DNA from: an uncultured Verrucomicrobia subdivision 3 bacterium
GTDB taxonomy: Bacteria; Verrucomicrobiota; Verrucomicrobiia; Limisphaerales; UBA11358
Assembly: GCA_903895255.1 (NCBI GenBank)
Contig: CAITTG010000072.1
Coordinates: 20,061 to 84,060, forward strand
Reading direction: 5' to 3'
DNA length: 64,000 bases
This document shows positions 25,683 to 35,010 of this stretch, piece after piece. Made by a program: the position numbers and the translations under genes. The notes below the pieces were generated by a model. That model worked only from the letters and a program-made list of their open reading frames with translations. It was not told the DNA's origin and ran no database searches. Each line of letters opens with the position of its first letter. Within the stretch, counting starts at the first letter, position 1.

Positions 25683-26449
25683 GGAGTTGCCAAACGGTTG
25701 ATCTGGCTGGCGGCGTAGCCGGCGCCGAAGCCGTTATCGATATTGACGACGGTCACGCCGCTGCCGCAGGAGTTCAACATGCCCAGCAAGGCGGCCACGC
25801 CGCCGAAACTGGCGCCATACCCAACGCTGGTGGGCACGGCGATGACGGGTTTGGAGACAAGCCCGGCCACGACGCTGGGGAGCGCGCCCTCCATGCCGGC
25901 GACGACGACGAGGACGTTGGCGGTTTGCAGGGTTTCCAACCGCGCGAGAATCCGGTGCAGGCCAGCCACGCCGGCATCCGAGATGCGTTCGACGTGGTTG
26001 CCCATGACTTCGGCGGTGACGGCCGCCTCCTCGAACACGGGCAAATCGCTGGTGCCGGCGCAGATGACCGCGATGACACCCGGGCGCTTGGGCAGGGGCT
26101 TTTTCTCGATGGTCACGCAGCGGGCGGCGGCGTGATGGACGGCGATTTTAAATTTGCGGCGCAGGGCGCGGGCGTGTTCGGGGGTCACGCGGGTAATGAG
26201 CACGGCCGATTCGCGCTCCAAGAGTTTGGCCGCGATTTTGACGACCTGGTCGGGGGTTTTGCCGGCGCCGTAAATGACCTCGGGAAAACCCTGGCGCAGG
26301 GCGCGGTGAGTGTCCACCTGGGCGAATCCGAGGTTTTCGGTGGGGGCGGCCTGGAAAGCCTGCAGGACTCGTTCGCGCGGGAGCTTTCCGGCGCGCCAGG
26401 CTTCCAGCAATTCAATGGCTTCGGAGGTTGTCACGGGCACATGATACAA
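25679..26449 (-). CDS. larB: Nickel pincer cofactor biosynthesis protein LarB
   Basis: A 256-residue protein. The C-terminal two thirds show the PurE-like fold of LarB: GVIAVICAGTSDLPVFEEAAVTAEVMG, VVVAGMEGALPSVVAGLV, then PVIAVPTSVGYGASFGGVAALLGMLNSC. LarB carboxylates and hydrolyses nicotinic acid adenine dinucleotide in the first step of nickel-pincer synthesis. The open frame begins at a TTG (26449); GTG codons a few residues later are alternatives, so the exact start is uncertain. It is the first gene of a larB-larC operon. Confidence 0.93.
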   Translation of the reverse strand: MYHVPVTTSEAIELLEAWRAGKLPRERVLQAFQAAPTENLGFAQVDTHRALRQGFPEVIYGAGKTPDQVVKIAAKLLERESAVLITRVTPEHARALRRKFKIAVHHAAARCVTIEKKPLPKRPGVIAVICAGTSDLPVFEEAAVTAEVMGNHVERISDAGVAGLHRILARLETLQTANVLVVVAGMEGALPSVVAGLVSKPVIAVPTSVGYGASFGGVAALLGMLNSCGSGVTVVNIDNGFGAGYAASQINRLATP

Positions 26450-26725
26450 AGGAAGTTGCCGGGGTCACGGGAAATAAATGGCGCACGGACGGCCCGGCGC
26501 ACGCGGGCACAGCCACCGCAGTGATGCCCGGCAAGCCGCCAGTACCCCTGGACCGGGTGCGTTGGCAGTTTAATGCGGACGCTGGTCCGCAAGGCAAAGT
26601 GCTGCGGGTCCCAGCCCCATAAGCATTAACCTAAATTTTAAAAGGAATCGTCAGGTTAACTTGGTGTTTAAAATGAGGTTTGATTTGTCTGCGGCCTTTG
26701 CGACTCGGCGCGAAAATTTCCGCCG

Positions 26726-27136
26726 ATGCGACGCCATGACGTGACCGCCCCAATCGTGGCTGCCGCTTAGCAAAGCCACCCGCAATTGGGTCCGGGTTTG
26801 CGGGCAACCGTTGATGAATTTATCCTGGCTCATGAATTAAGCAAACGCGGACCAGGGGCTCGCCGGCCGGTGTCGGTGCCGGTGACGTACGACGGTCTCC
26901 AATTCGACGAGGGATTTCGCCTGGACTTTTTGGTCGAGGATGCGGTCCTTGGGGAAATCAAATCCGTGGAGAAGCATCATCCTGTCCACCCGAAACCATT
27001 ACGCACCCTTCTGGTACTGGCCACATTACCGTTGGGACTTGTGCTTAACTTGGGTTTGGAACGCATGCAAGCTGGCATCACCCGGATCATTAAGGGGCGG
27101 CCGGCGGAGACGGATGCCCCCGGCCAAGGCACCTAA
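26726..27136 (+). pseudogene. Degenerate GxxExxY protein gene
   Basis: Read from the ATG at 26726, the frame encodes VTAPIVAAA, then a TAG stop (26768-26770), then QSHPQLGPGL and AHELSKRG and continues to 27136. This aligns in register with GxxExxY proteins, whose core reads roughly (L/V)T-x2-IIGAAIEVH-x-QLGPGLLE and LAHEL. Beyond the stop codon, the defining motif has lost its Glu (to Ala) and Tyr (to Asp). The later FRLDFLVEDAVLGEIKSVEK segment is well kept. The gene is therefore a decayed copy. The family's biochemical role is unclear. A GCAGAG repeat follows directly. Confidence 0.7.
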
Positions 27137-27142
27137 AATGGA

Positions 27143-27167
27143 GCGCGCAGAGTCGCAGAGAACGCAG
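27143..27167 (+). repeat. Three GCAGAG motifs (GxxExxY-associated type repeat)
   Basis: Directly after the GxxExxY pseudogene, GCAGAG occurs three times at 8- to 9-base spacing. Repeats of this style are commonly found beside GxxExxY genes in environmental genomes (from memory). Related 10-bp periodic elements occur at 61848 and 63889. Confidence 0.5.
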
Positions 27168-27274
27168 AGTTGATGCCGGGCAATACCTTAAAACAGGCTC
27201 AAGGTTTAAGATTAACGCCTATGGGTCCGTGACCCGCGCGCCGGGACCTTCGGCGGCGCGGGTGCTTAAACGCC

Positions 27275-30178
27275 TCAAGGCACGCTTGGCCGGGGGGTGG
27301 CGGGCTGGGTCGTGACGGTGGCGGTGGCGGGTTGGAGCCCGTCAGCGGTGGCAGTGAGGGTGATTTGGCCGGGGTCCCGGGTGGACTGCACCATGATTTG
27401 CGCCAGGCCGTTAAAGGCACTGCGAGACCAGGCCAGCTTGACGGGCTCGCCGGTGAGCACCAGGTTCACATCCGGGTTGAGGCCGCCGGAGCCGGAGGCA
27501 TTCAAGACGCCGACAGCGATGAGATTGTCGCCGACGTGCAGGGCGGATTTGACTTCATAGGCGGGTTGCGCGGACCAGTCGGTGGATTCGCCCACGCGTT
27601 GATTGTTCACGAAAATCCAGCCGTGGTCATCGATGCCGCCAAAAACGAGCTGGAGGCTTTTCTCGGCGAGCTGTTCCGCGGTGACATTCACATGCGCGCG
27701 GTAAATGGCGGTCTGCCCCTCCCGCAAGAACAGGCTGCCGGTGTCGCCATCGGTCTTCGTCCGGATCCGGTTCCAGGCGGAGTCATCCACCCCGGGGGCG
27801 TATTCCGGAGCCAGCTCCCCGTGAGACGGGACCGGGGCCAGTTTCCAGCGCCAGTCATTGACGGGCAGGGAATTGAAGGGCGTTGGGGCGACAAAGGTAT
27901 CCGGCTCGTGACAGCTCGGATCCCCGTTGCCGACGCCCAGGATTTTACCAGCGCCGGCCGCGGCAAAATTAATTTTGTTCCCGGCGGTGGGGACGACCCG
28001 GCCCTGGGCATCGATGACGGAGACGGTGAAGACGCTGACATCCTCGCCATCGGCGTTAATGGTGGCCCGGTCCGGGGTGAGTTGCACGGCGTACGGCTCG
28101 GTGGTGGTTTCCACTTTCGTCTCGGCAATCACCACCCCGCCCGAGTAACCCCGGGCCTCCAGGGTGCCCGGCGTGTAATTCACCAGCCAGGAGAGCTTGG
28201 AATTTTTCTTCAAGGTGCGCTGGCCCAGGGGCTGGCCGTTGAGCACGAGTTCCACCTGGTCACAGTTGCCCAGCACATCCACCCGCACCGGCCGGCCCTC
28301 GTGACCGGACCAGTTCCAGTGGGGCAGAATATGCAGGACCACATTGGTGGTCCACCACGCCTGATAATAATAGAAATTGTCCTTGGGAAAACCACACGTG
28401 TCGAGCACGCCAAAATGGGAATTGATGCAGGGCCATTCGTAGGGGGTGGGTTCGCCGCGATAGTCAAAACCGGTCCAGACGAAGCCACCGCTCAACCAGG
28501 GACGGTCGGCGAAATAACTCCACCAGCGCTCGGTGGTGGTGGCCCAGGAGGGGGCGTTGTCGTCATAGGCGCTGACATAGCCGCGCTTGGGGTCATTGGC
28601 GTAAATACCGCGGGTGGAGACAGTGCTGGCCTGTTCGGTGCCCACGTTGGGCTGGTCGGGATGCTCGGCGTGGTAGCGGTCCATTTCGTCGCCCACGTGA
28701 TAATTCCAGCCGCGAACCTGAATCACGCTGTTGACGCCGGCGAAGACGTCGCCTTCCGGGGCGGCATACGTTTCGGGCCGGGTCGGATCCAATTGTTTTG
28801 CCAGATTCTGCATGGTGCGGGCGACATTGGCGCCCTGGGGGGTGTCCTGCACGTAAAACTCCTCATTGGCAATGCTCCAGATGCCCACGCTGGCGTGGTT
28901 GCGGTCGCGGCGGATTTGGAGTTCCCAGCGGCGGAGGTTTTCCGGGTCGCTGCCGAGGAGCCGGCTTTCATCCATGACCAGCATGCCCAGATGGTCACAG
29001 GCCGTGAGCAATTCGGGGGTGGGCGGATTGTGCGAGGTGCGGTAGGCATTGCAGCCAAACGTCTTCAGTTTGGCGATGCGGAAGTATTGGAGCGCATCCG
29101 GCAGGGCGGCGCCGACCCCGGCCATGTCCTGGTGATTGCAGGTGCCTTTCAATTCATAGTGCTGGCCGTTGAGGAGAAAGCCGTTGTCGGCATCGAACCC
29201 CACGGTGCGAATGCCGAACTCGGTGGTCTGACTGTCCACGGGCCGGCCATCGACCTCCACGGTGGTCACCAGTTGGTACAGCTTGGGGTTTTCCGGGGAC
29301 CAGAGCTGGTACTGCGGCAGGGAAAAGGACAGACCGTCGGCGTCCGTGGAGGCTTCTTTGCGGGAACGGGCATCCAGCGGAACGGTGTCCCGGAGTTCGC
29401 CAAGAATGGAGCCATCCGTGTCTTTGAAGGCATAAACCACGCGCGCGGTCACGGGGACATCCTGGGAATTGATCAGCGTCACGGCCGCGTGCAAATTGGC
29501 GGGGCCCACGGGGACGTTGTTGGTGAACTGGGAATAAACAAACACACCGTCCGGGGCGATGGCGACCGGCGCGGTTTTATCGAGCCAGACATGGCGGTAA
29601 ATGCCGGCACCCTCGTAGAACCAGCCTTCAAATTTGCTGGCATCCACTTTCACCGCGATGCTGTTGTGGCCGCCCAGGTGAACGACATCGGTGATATCCG
29701 CGCGAAAAGGGTAGTAGCCGCTTTCGTTGCGGGCGACGATCCAGCCGTTGACCCAGACAGTGGTGTCGCGGAACGCGCCGTCGAACTTGAGCCAGATGCG
29801 CTTGCCGGCATCCGTCTCGGGCAGGTCAAAGGTGCGGCGGTACCAGCCAACGCTGTTTTGGTGGAAGCCCGGACCGACGGGTTTAAAACCGTGGCTGCCG
29901 TCGGCGGTGGCATCGAAGGGCAGCTCAATGGCCCAGTCGTGGGGCAGATTCAAGGAGCGCCAGTTGCCGTCGCTGAATTTTTCGCCGGCGGGGCCGTCGC
30001 TGGACCCCGCCTTGTCCAGGCGCAGGGCGTTGGGCCAGTCGTCGCCGAGGTGAAATTTCCAATTGGCGTCGAGGGAAAGATGTTCCCGCAACGCTTCCTG
30101 GGCGCGGACCGGGGTCAGACCGCCAAGCAGCGCCACCAGCAGCACCAGCCGGGGGGCAAGAGTACTAATCAATTTCAT
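27275..30178 (-). CDS. GH2 family beta-galactosidase-like enzyme, secreted
   Basis: A 967-residue precursor with a signal peptide ending near PVRAQ (residue 26). It has the GH2 order: a galactose-binding-like sandwich (WKFHLGDDW, then SVGWYRRTFDLP), an immunoglobulin-like domain, and a TIM barrel. The barrel carries GCNAYRTSHNPP, the acid/base Glu in SIANEEF (about residue 435) and the likely nucleophile Glu in PNVGTEQAS (about 510). A DUF4982-like domain and a further jelly-roll with an FVNNQRVGES segment follow. It probably removes terminal beta-galactose or related sugars in the periplasm. It is divergent from the propeller/cytochrome gene. Confidence 0.92.
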   Translation of the reverse strand: MKLISTLAPRLVLLVALLGGLTPVRAQEALREHLSLDANWKFHLGDDWPNALRLDKAGSSDGPAGEKFSDGNWRSLNLPHDWAIELPFDATADGSHGFKPVGPGFHQNSVGWYRRTFDLPETDAGKRIWLKFDGAFRDTTVWVNGWIVARNESGYYPFRADITDVVHLGGHNSIAVKVDASKFEGWFYEGAGIYRHVWLDKTAPVAIAPDGVFVYSQFTNNVPVGPANLHAAVTLINSQDVPVTARVVYAFKDTDGSILGELRDTVPLDARSRKEASTDADGLSFSLPQYQLWSPENPKLYQLVTTVEVDGRPVDSQTTEFGIRTVGFDADNGFLLNGQHYELKGTCNHQDMAGVGAALPDALQYFRIAKLKTFGCNAYRTSHNPPTPELLTACDHLGMLVMDESRLLGSDPENLRRWELQIRRDRNHASVGIWSIANEEFYVQDTPQGANVARTMQNLAKQLDPTRPETYAAPEGDVFAGVNSVIQVRGWNYHVGDEMDRYHAEHPDQPNVGTEQASTVSTRGIYANDPKRGYVSAYDDNAPSWATTTERWWSYFADRPWLSGGFVWTGFDYRGEPTPYEWPCINSHFGVLDTCGFPKDNFYYYQAWWTTNVVLHILPHWNWSGHEGRPVRVDVLGNCDQVELVLNGQPLGQRTLKKNSKLSWLVNYTPGTLEARGYSGGVVIAETKVETTTEPYAVQLTPDRATINADGEDVSVFTVSVIDAQGRVVPTAGNKINFAAAGAGKILGVGNGDPSCHEPDTFVAPTPFNSLPVNDWRWKLAPVPSHGELAPEYAPGVDDSAWNRIRTKTDGDTGSLFLREGQTAIYRAHVNVTAEQLAEKSLQLVFGGIDDHGWIFVNNQRVGESTDWSAQPAYEVKSALHVGDNLIAVGVLNASGSGGLNPDVNLVLTGEPVKLAWSRSAFNGLAQIMVQSTRDPGQITLTATADGLQPATATVTTQPATPRPSVP

Positions 30179-30434
30179 GACAATAATTTGGGAGAGGCGG
30201 CGGCGGCTGGCAATGCCATTTCTTAGAATATTGTTGGGCCGGAATCCGACCGGCGCCCCCCCGACCTGAATTCTAGAAACTCGGGCCTCGTTGCCCAGGT
30301 CGTTAAATTTTCAGCCGGATGGCTGGTCGCCAATCCCCGGTGGACTTTGCGGTCGATTTCCCTAAAATCTCCCGGCAAACAACCAACATTTTGAGGAAAC
30401 GAGCCGTCCGCCAAACGCGACTCACGAGCAACGA

Positions 30435-33400
30435 ATGACCATGCATGCGACCTTTCACCACCGGCTGCTGGCCGGAGCCCTGCTCTGGCTGGCCACCCTG
30501 CCCGCCGGGGGCGAGGCGGTGCTGACCTACCACAATAACAATGCCCGCACGGGCGCGAACACCAACGAGACCCAGCTCACCCGGGCGAATGTCAAGCCCA
30601 AGACCTTCGGCTTGTTAATGCACTATGACGTGGATGCGTATGTCTATACCCAGCCGCTGGTGGTGCCCGGGGTGCTGATTCCGGGGCGCGGCCGGCATGA
30701 CGTCGTGTACATCGCGACGGAGAATGACACGGTTTACGCGCTCGATGCGGTCAGCCAGGCCGGTACCGGTGGGGGCGTCCTCTGGCAGCGAAGCCTGGGC
30801 GAGGGCGTCAACGTGGTGACGAATCATGAATTTGGCGGCCGTTACCACAACAACGTGCTGCAAGACATGCTGCCCCGGGTGGGCATCACCGGCACGCCGG
30901 TGATTGACGCGGACGCGGGAACGATTTACGTGGTGGCATTGAACCGGGAGGTGACCGCCACCACGAATTATTACCACCGCCTGCATGCGCTGGACATTGC
31001 CACCGGCGCGGAGCGGCCGAACAGTCCCGTGAACATCACGGCCACTTACCCCGGCCACGGGAACACCAGCGTCAACGGCGTGCTCACCTTCAACCCGCGC
31101 CAGCAAAACCAGCGCTGCGCGCTGACGCTGGCCGGCGGCGTTTTGTATATTGCCTACAGCAGTTATGCGGACACCGACCCGTACCAGGGCTGGATCATCG
31201 GCTATGACGCGCACACGCTGCAACCCCTGCCCAAACAGGTCTTCAACACCGCGCCCGACGCCACCGTCGCGGTGTTCGGCTCGCACGCGGGCGAGGGGGC
31301 CTTGTGGATGGGCGGCAACGGTCTGTGCGTGGACGAGCACTCCAACCTGTTTTTCGAGGTGGCCAATGGCAGCTTCGACGCGGACCAGGGCGGGGACGAT
31401 TACGGGGACAGTTTCATGCGCCTAGCCACGACCGGCGGCATCACGGTGATCGATTATTTCACGCCCTTCAACCAGGCCGCCTTGCAGGCGGCGGACGCCG
31501 ACCTGGGCTCGGGCGGGCCGGTGCTGCTGCCGGATGAGGCCGGCAGCCCGGAGCATCCGCACCTGATTGTGGGCGCGGGCAAGGAAGGCAAGGTGTATCT
31601 GGTGGACCGCGACGGGATGGGCCATTACAACCCCACGAACGACGACCAGATTGTGCAATCCTTCCAGATGAACTCCGGCCGGATCTTCAGCACGCCGGCC
31701 TACTTCAACCACACGCTGTATTACCAGGGCATCGGCGGGGTCATGCGGGCCTACGCGATTCAGCACGCCCACCTGGACCCCACGCCCACCTCGATGTCGC
31801 GCACGAGCTTCAGCGGGTTTGGCACCACGCCCTCCGTGTCGGCCAACGGCACGAACGACGGCATCGTGTGGGCCATCCAGACCGATGGCGCGACGCGTGG
31901 CGGGCCGGCGGTGCTGCACGCGTATAATTCCGACGACCTGGCGGATGAACTTTACAACAGCCGCCAGGCGGGCGAGCGCGACAACCCGGGGATCGCCGTG
32001 AAAATGACCGTGCCCACGGTGGTGAACGGGCGGGTGTATGTGGGCGTGCAAGGGGGGCTGGCGGTGTTTGGCAATGGCGAGTTTCTGCCGCCGCCGGTCA
32101 TCACGCCAGCGGGCGGTGATTTCGTCAATTCCGTGGTGGTAAGCCTGGCGGATGCCGCGTCCGGCGCGGGGATTTATTACACCCTTGATGACTCCGCGCC
32201 CACGGCGGCGGCCACCCTCTACACCGGGCCGTTTGCCGTGACCAACACGGCGAAGCTCCGGGTGCGGGCCATCAAGCCCGGGGCGGTGAGCAGCCGGGAG
32301 GCCGGCGCGAGCTATGTGAACACCGCCTCGGCCGGTCACGGCACGGGCCTGACCGCGCAATTCTGGCCCGGGGACGCCAACCCGGACGCGCCGGCGCTCG
32401 TGACGCGCACGGACCCGGCGGTGGCTTTCGACTGGACGACCACCGCCCCCGCCCCCGGGATTGATCCGGGCCATTTCACCGCGCGCTGGACCGGCGCGGT
32501 GCAGGCCCAGTATGGAGAACCTTACACCTTGACCACGGTGGCGGGCGGCGGGGTGCGCCTGTGGGTCAACGACCAGTTGGTCATCAACGATCCCCTGCCC
32601 CACCCCACCCCGGCGACCAACTCGGCCCGCCTCAGCCTCCGGGCGCAGCAATTATACAATGTCCGCCTGGAGTATAACCATGCCGGCGGCAGCGGCGGGG
32701 TGAAGTTGTGGTGGAGCAGTCCCTCGACTCCGCCGGGCGCGCCGCCCACGGCCCAGCTCTATCCGGACAGCAATCCCGCGCCCACCGTCACCCTCGTGCG
32801 TCCGCTTGACGGGGCCACCTATGCCGGCCAGGCCAGCGTGACCATGGGCGCCCAGGTGGCCACGGTGCGCAACACCATCGCCAGTGTGGATTTTTATGCC
32901 AACGGCACTTTGCTTGGCACCCTGCACGACAGCGTGTACGCGCCGGTGTTCGCCCTCACCGCCACCGGACTGGCCGCCGGGGCTTATACGATCACCGCCG
33001 TGGCGACCGATGGCAGCGGCCTGGCCAGCACCTCGGCGCCGGTGAACATCACGGTCACCGCCGGCAGCGGGCGGCCCTACGGGTTGACCACCAACGCCCC
33101 GGTGCCAGCCTATCTCAACCTGCCGGCCACCTTCAACGGCGCCCTGCCGCCCCTGCTCTCCGGCACCGGCGTGTTTGCCGACACCGCCGCGCGCACCCCG
33201 GCCCCCGGCCTGATTCCCTACACGCTCAACCAGCCCATGTGGACCGATGGCGCGACCGCCCGCAATTACCTGGCGGTTCCCCGTCGCGACGGGCCGCTCA
33301 CGCCGGACGAGCAGATCCGCCTGCGCCCCACCAACGCCTGGGTGTTCCCCGCCGGCACGGTGTTGGTGAAAAATCTTGATCTCACGGTGGATGAGCGCAA

Positions 33401-34121
33401 CCCCGCCGTGCCCGCGCGCCGGCTGGAAACCCAGATCCTTGTGCGCGATGCCAATGGCGCGGTTTATGGCATGACCTACAAATGGCGCCCCGACCAGAGC
33501 GACGCCGACTTGCAACCCGTCGGTTCCGCCGAGGACATTCTGATTACCAACGCCACCGGCGTGCGCACCCAGACATGGACTTACAGCAGCCCGGCGGACT
33601 GCCTGACCTGCCACACCCCCGTGGCGAATTACGTCCTTGGCGTGAACACCCGCCAGCTCAATGGCGACCTCACCTATCCCGCGACCGGCGTCACTGACAA
33701 CCAGATCCGCACCCTCAACCGGCTGGGCATGTTCAGTCCCGCGATTAGTGAAACGACGATCGCCAGTTACCGCAAGCTCAGCGCCCTGGCGGATGCCAAA
33801 GCCCCGCTGGCCGAGCGCGCCCGCTCCTGGCTGGACGCGAATTGCGCGGAATGCCACCGCCCCGGTGGCGTGGCCAATTTCGACGTGCGTTACGACACCG
33901 CTTTGGCGAGCCAGCACCTTACTAATTTCCCGGCCGGCGTCTCGCTGGGCTTCACCAACCCGGAAATCATCGCCCCCGGGGACCTCAGCCGGTCCGTGTT
34001 GTTCGCGCGCATGAACACCAACGCCCCCACCATCAAGATGCCCCCCCTCGGGCGCAACCGGATTGACGCGACGGCGGTGCAAGTCATGGCGGACTGGATT
34101 AATGGTCTGCCGACGCCCTGA
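30435..34121 (+). CDS. Multidomain secreted PQQ-propeller / PA14 / cytochrome c protein
   Basis: A 1228-residue precursor with a signal peptide (residues 1-27). Blades of a PQQ-like beta-propeller cover about 30-540 (YIATENDTVYALDA, then GTPVIDADAGTIYVVALNRE). They are followed by a chitobiase-like strand domain (YYTLDDSAPT near 600), a PA14-type domain (TARWTGAVQAQYGEPYTL, about 640-770), an Ig-like domain, and a C-terminal region of the SO2930/HNE_0200 type. That region carries two heme sites, CLTCH and CAECH. It probably binds a glycan or surface and transfers electrons. This domain combination is unusual to me and no substrate can be given. Confidence 0.8.
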   Translation: MTMHATFHHRLLAGALLWLATLPAGGEAVLTYHNNNARTGANTNETQLTRANVKPKTFGLLMHYDVDAYVYTQPLVVPGVLIPGRGRHDVVYIATENDTVYALDAVSQAGTGGGVLWQRSLGEGVNVVTNHEFGGRYHNNVLQDMLPRVGITGTPVIDADAGTIYVVALNREVTATTNYYHRLHALDIATGAERPNSPVNITATYPGHGNTSVNGVLTFNPRQQNQRCALTLAGGVLYIAYSSYADTDPYQGWIIGYDAHTLQPLPKQVFNTAPDATVAVFGSHAGEGALWMGGNGLCVDEHSNLFFEVANGSFDADQGGDDYGDSFMRLATTGGITVIDYFTPFNQAALQAADADLGSGGPVLLPDEAGSPEHPHLIVGAGKEGKVYLVDRDGMGHYNPTNDDQIVQSFQMNSGRIFSTPAYFNHTLYYQGIGGVMRAYAIQHAHLDPTPTSMSRTSFSGFGTTPSVSANGTNDGIVWAIQTDGATRGGPAVLHAYNSDDLADELYNSRQAGERDNPGIAVKMTVPTVVNGRVYVGVQGGLAVFGNGEFLPPPVITPAGGDFVNSVVVSLADAASGAGIYYTLDDSAPTAAATLYTGPFAVTNTAKLRVRAIKPGAVSSREAGASYVNTASAGHGTGLTAQFWPGDANPDAPALVTRTDPAVAFDWTTTAPAPGIDPGHFTARWTGAVQAQYGEPYTLTTVAGGGVRLWVNDQLVINDPLPHPTPATNSARLSLRAQQLYNVRLEYNHAGGSGGVKLWWSSPSTPPGAPPTAQLYPDSNPAPTVTLVRPLDGATYAGQASVTMGAQVATVRNTIASVDFYANGTLLGTLHDSVYAPVFALTATGLAAGAYTITAVATDGSGLASTSAPVNITVTAGSGRPYGLTTNAPVPAYLNLPATFNGALPPLLSGTGVFADTAARTPAPGLIPYTLNQPMWTDGATARNYLAVPRRDGPLTPDEQIRLRPTNAWVFPAGTVLVKNLDLTVDERNPAVPARRLETQILVRDANGAVYGMTYKWRPDQSDADLQPVGSAEDILITNATGVRTQTWTYSSPADCLTCHTPVANYVLGVNTRQLNGDLTYPATGVTDNQIRTLNRLGMFSPAISETTIASYRKLSALADAKAPLAERARSWLDANCAECHRPGGVANFDVRYDTALASQHLTNFPAGVSLGFTNPEIIAPGDLSRSVLFARMNTNAPTIKMPPLGRNRIDATAVQVMADWINGLPTP

Positions 34122-34200
34122 AGTTCCAATCCGCTTGACCTGACCGGATACGTTGGCGGAGAATCGTTGCCAGCGTGAACCAACCACCAGCAACCAAATC

Positions 34201-34656
34201 ATGAGTGAAGTCATCCTGATGGTCCATGTGCTGTTTGGCGTTGGTTGTCTGCTGGCGACCCTCTGGGTGCTGGTGGACACGCTGAATGCCTCGCCCAAAA
34301 ACCTGGCCCGGATTCACGCGTTCAGCAAAGTCGCCGCGGCGTGCATGTGGGTGGCGTTCGTGGTTGGTGGTTACTGGTACGTGACGTTTTACAAGGCGGA
34401 CAAGGCGGTCATTTTGAAGGGGCCGTGGCCTTTCGCCCATAATTTCTTCATGGAAACCAAGGAGCATCTGGTAATCCTGCTGTTGTTGCTGGCCACGTAC
34501 CTGCCCATCGCGGCGGCGGCCAATCTCGCGGCGAGCCGCGATGCCCGGCGCGTGGTGCTGGCGGTCGCCGCCCTGATGATCGGGCTGGCCCTGACGGCGG
34601 AAGGTGACGGGGCCATCATCGCCATGGGCGTCAAAATGGGCTTGCTGGCGCGATGA
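34201..34656 (+). CDS. Four-helix membrane protein of unknown function
   Basis: A 151-residue integral membrane protein with four hydrophobic segments. The ATG at 34201 is preferred because an upstream in-frame codon would add 16 hydrophilic residues before the first helix. Several histidines lie in or near helices (MVHVLFG, ARIHAFSKV, PFAHNFF, TKEHLVIL), a pattern often seen in heme-binding membrane proteins; this is inference. It starts 79 bases after the cytochrome-containing protein and may serve as its membrane partner. Confidence 0.65.
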   Translation: MSEVILMVHVLFGVGCLLATLWVLVDTLNASPKNLARIHAFSKVAAACMWVAFVVGGYWYVTFYKADKAVILKGPWPFAHNFFMETKEHLVILLLLLATYLPIAAAANLAASRDARRVVLAVAALMIGLALTAEGDGAIIAMGVKMGLLAR

Positions 34657-34657
34657 T

Positions 34658-34999
34658 ATGAAAACCCCCAAAGCACATCACGAAAACCCCGGGCTTTCAC
34701 CCGCCACCCGCTCTTTCGGGGTGGCGCTGGCCCTGGCCAGCGTGGTAAACGGCCTGCTGGTGGTGGCGAAGGAAAGCAGCCCGGCGGTGCAAGCCGGCAT
34801 GCAAAAGCTCACGGGCCACCATTGGATTACCCACAGCCTGATTATTCTGGGGTTGTTTTTTGTGACAGGCGGAATTTTGGGCCGGCTGAATGGGGGCCGG
34901 GGCATCCGGCTTTCTTTTGGTCAACTGCTGGGCACCGTCCTGTCCGGCGTGGCACTGGGCGGGCTGATTATCGTGGGATTTTATTTGGTGGGAGACTGA
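34658..34999 (+). CDS. Small membrane protein, unknown function
   Basis: A 113-residue protein with three hydrophobic segments (SFGVALALASVVNGLLVV, a central HSLIILGLFFVTGGILG and a C-terminal LLGTVLSGVALGGLIIVGFYLV). It begins one base after the previous stop codon, so the two membrane genes are translationally linked. I recognise no family. Confidence 0.6.
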   Translation: MKTPKAHHENPGLSPATRSFGVALALASVVNGLLVVAKESSPAVQAGMQKLTGHHWITHSLIILGLFFVTGGILGRLNGGRGIRLSFGQLLGTVLSGVALGGLIIVGFYLVGD

Positions 35000-35010
35000 G
35001 AGGTAACGGT

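Noticed and set aside
26428..26622. 64-residue frame between larB and the GxxExxY pseudogene
   Set aside because: It overlaps the larB start, lacks any family match and has no start context, so the 26450-26725 region is treated as empty.
27332..30226. 964-residue plus-strand frame opposite the GH2 gene
   Set aside because: A long shadow frame caused by GC-rich codon bias; the opposite strand encodes a complete GH2 with catalytic residues.
32652..34298. 548-residue minus-strand frame opposite the propeller/cytochrome gene
   Set aside because: Shadow frame; the plus strand encodes heme motifs and recognisable domains.
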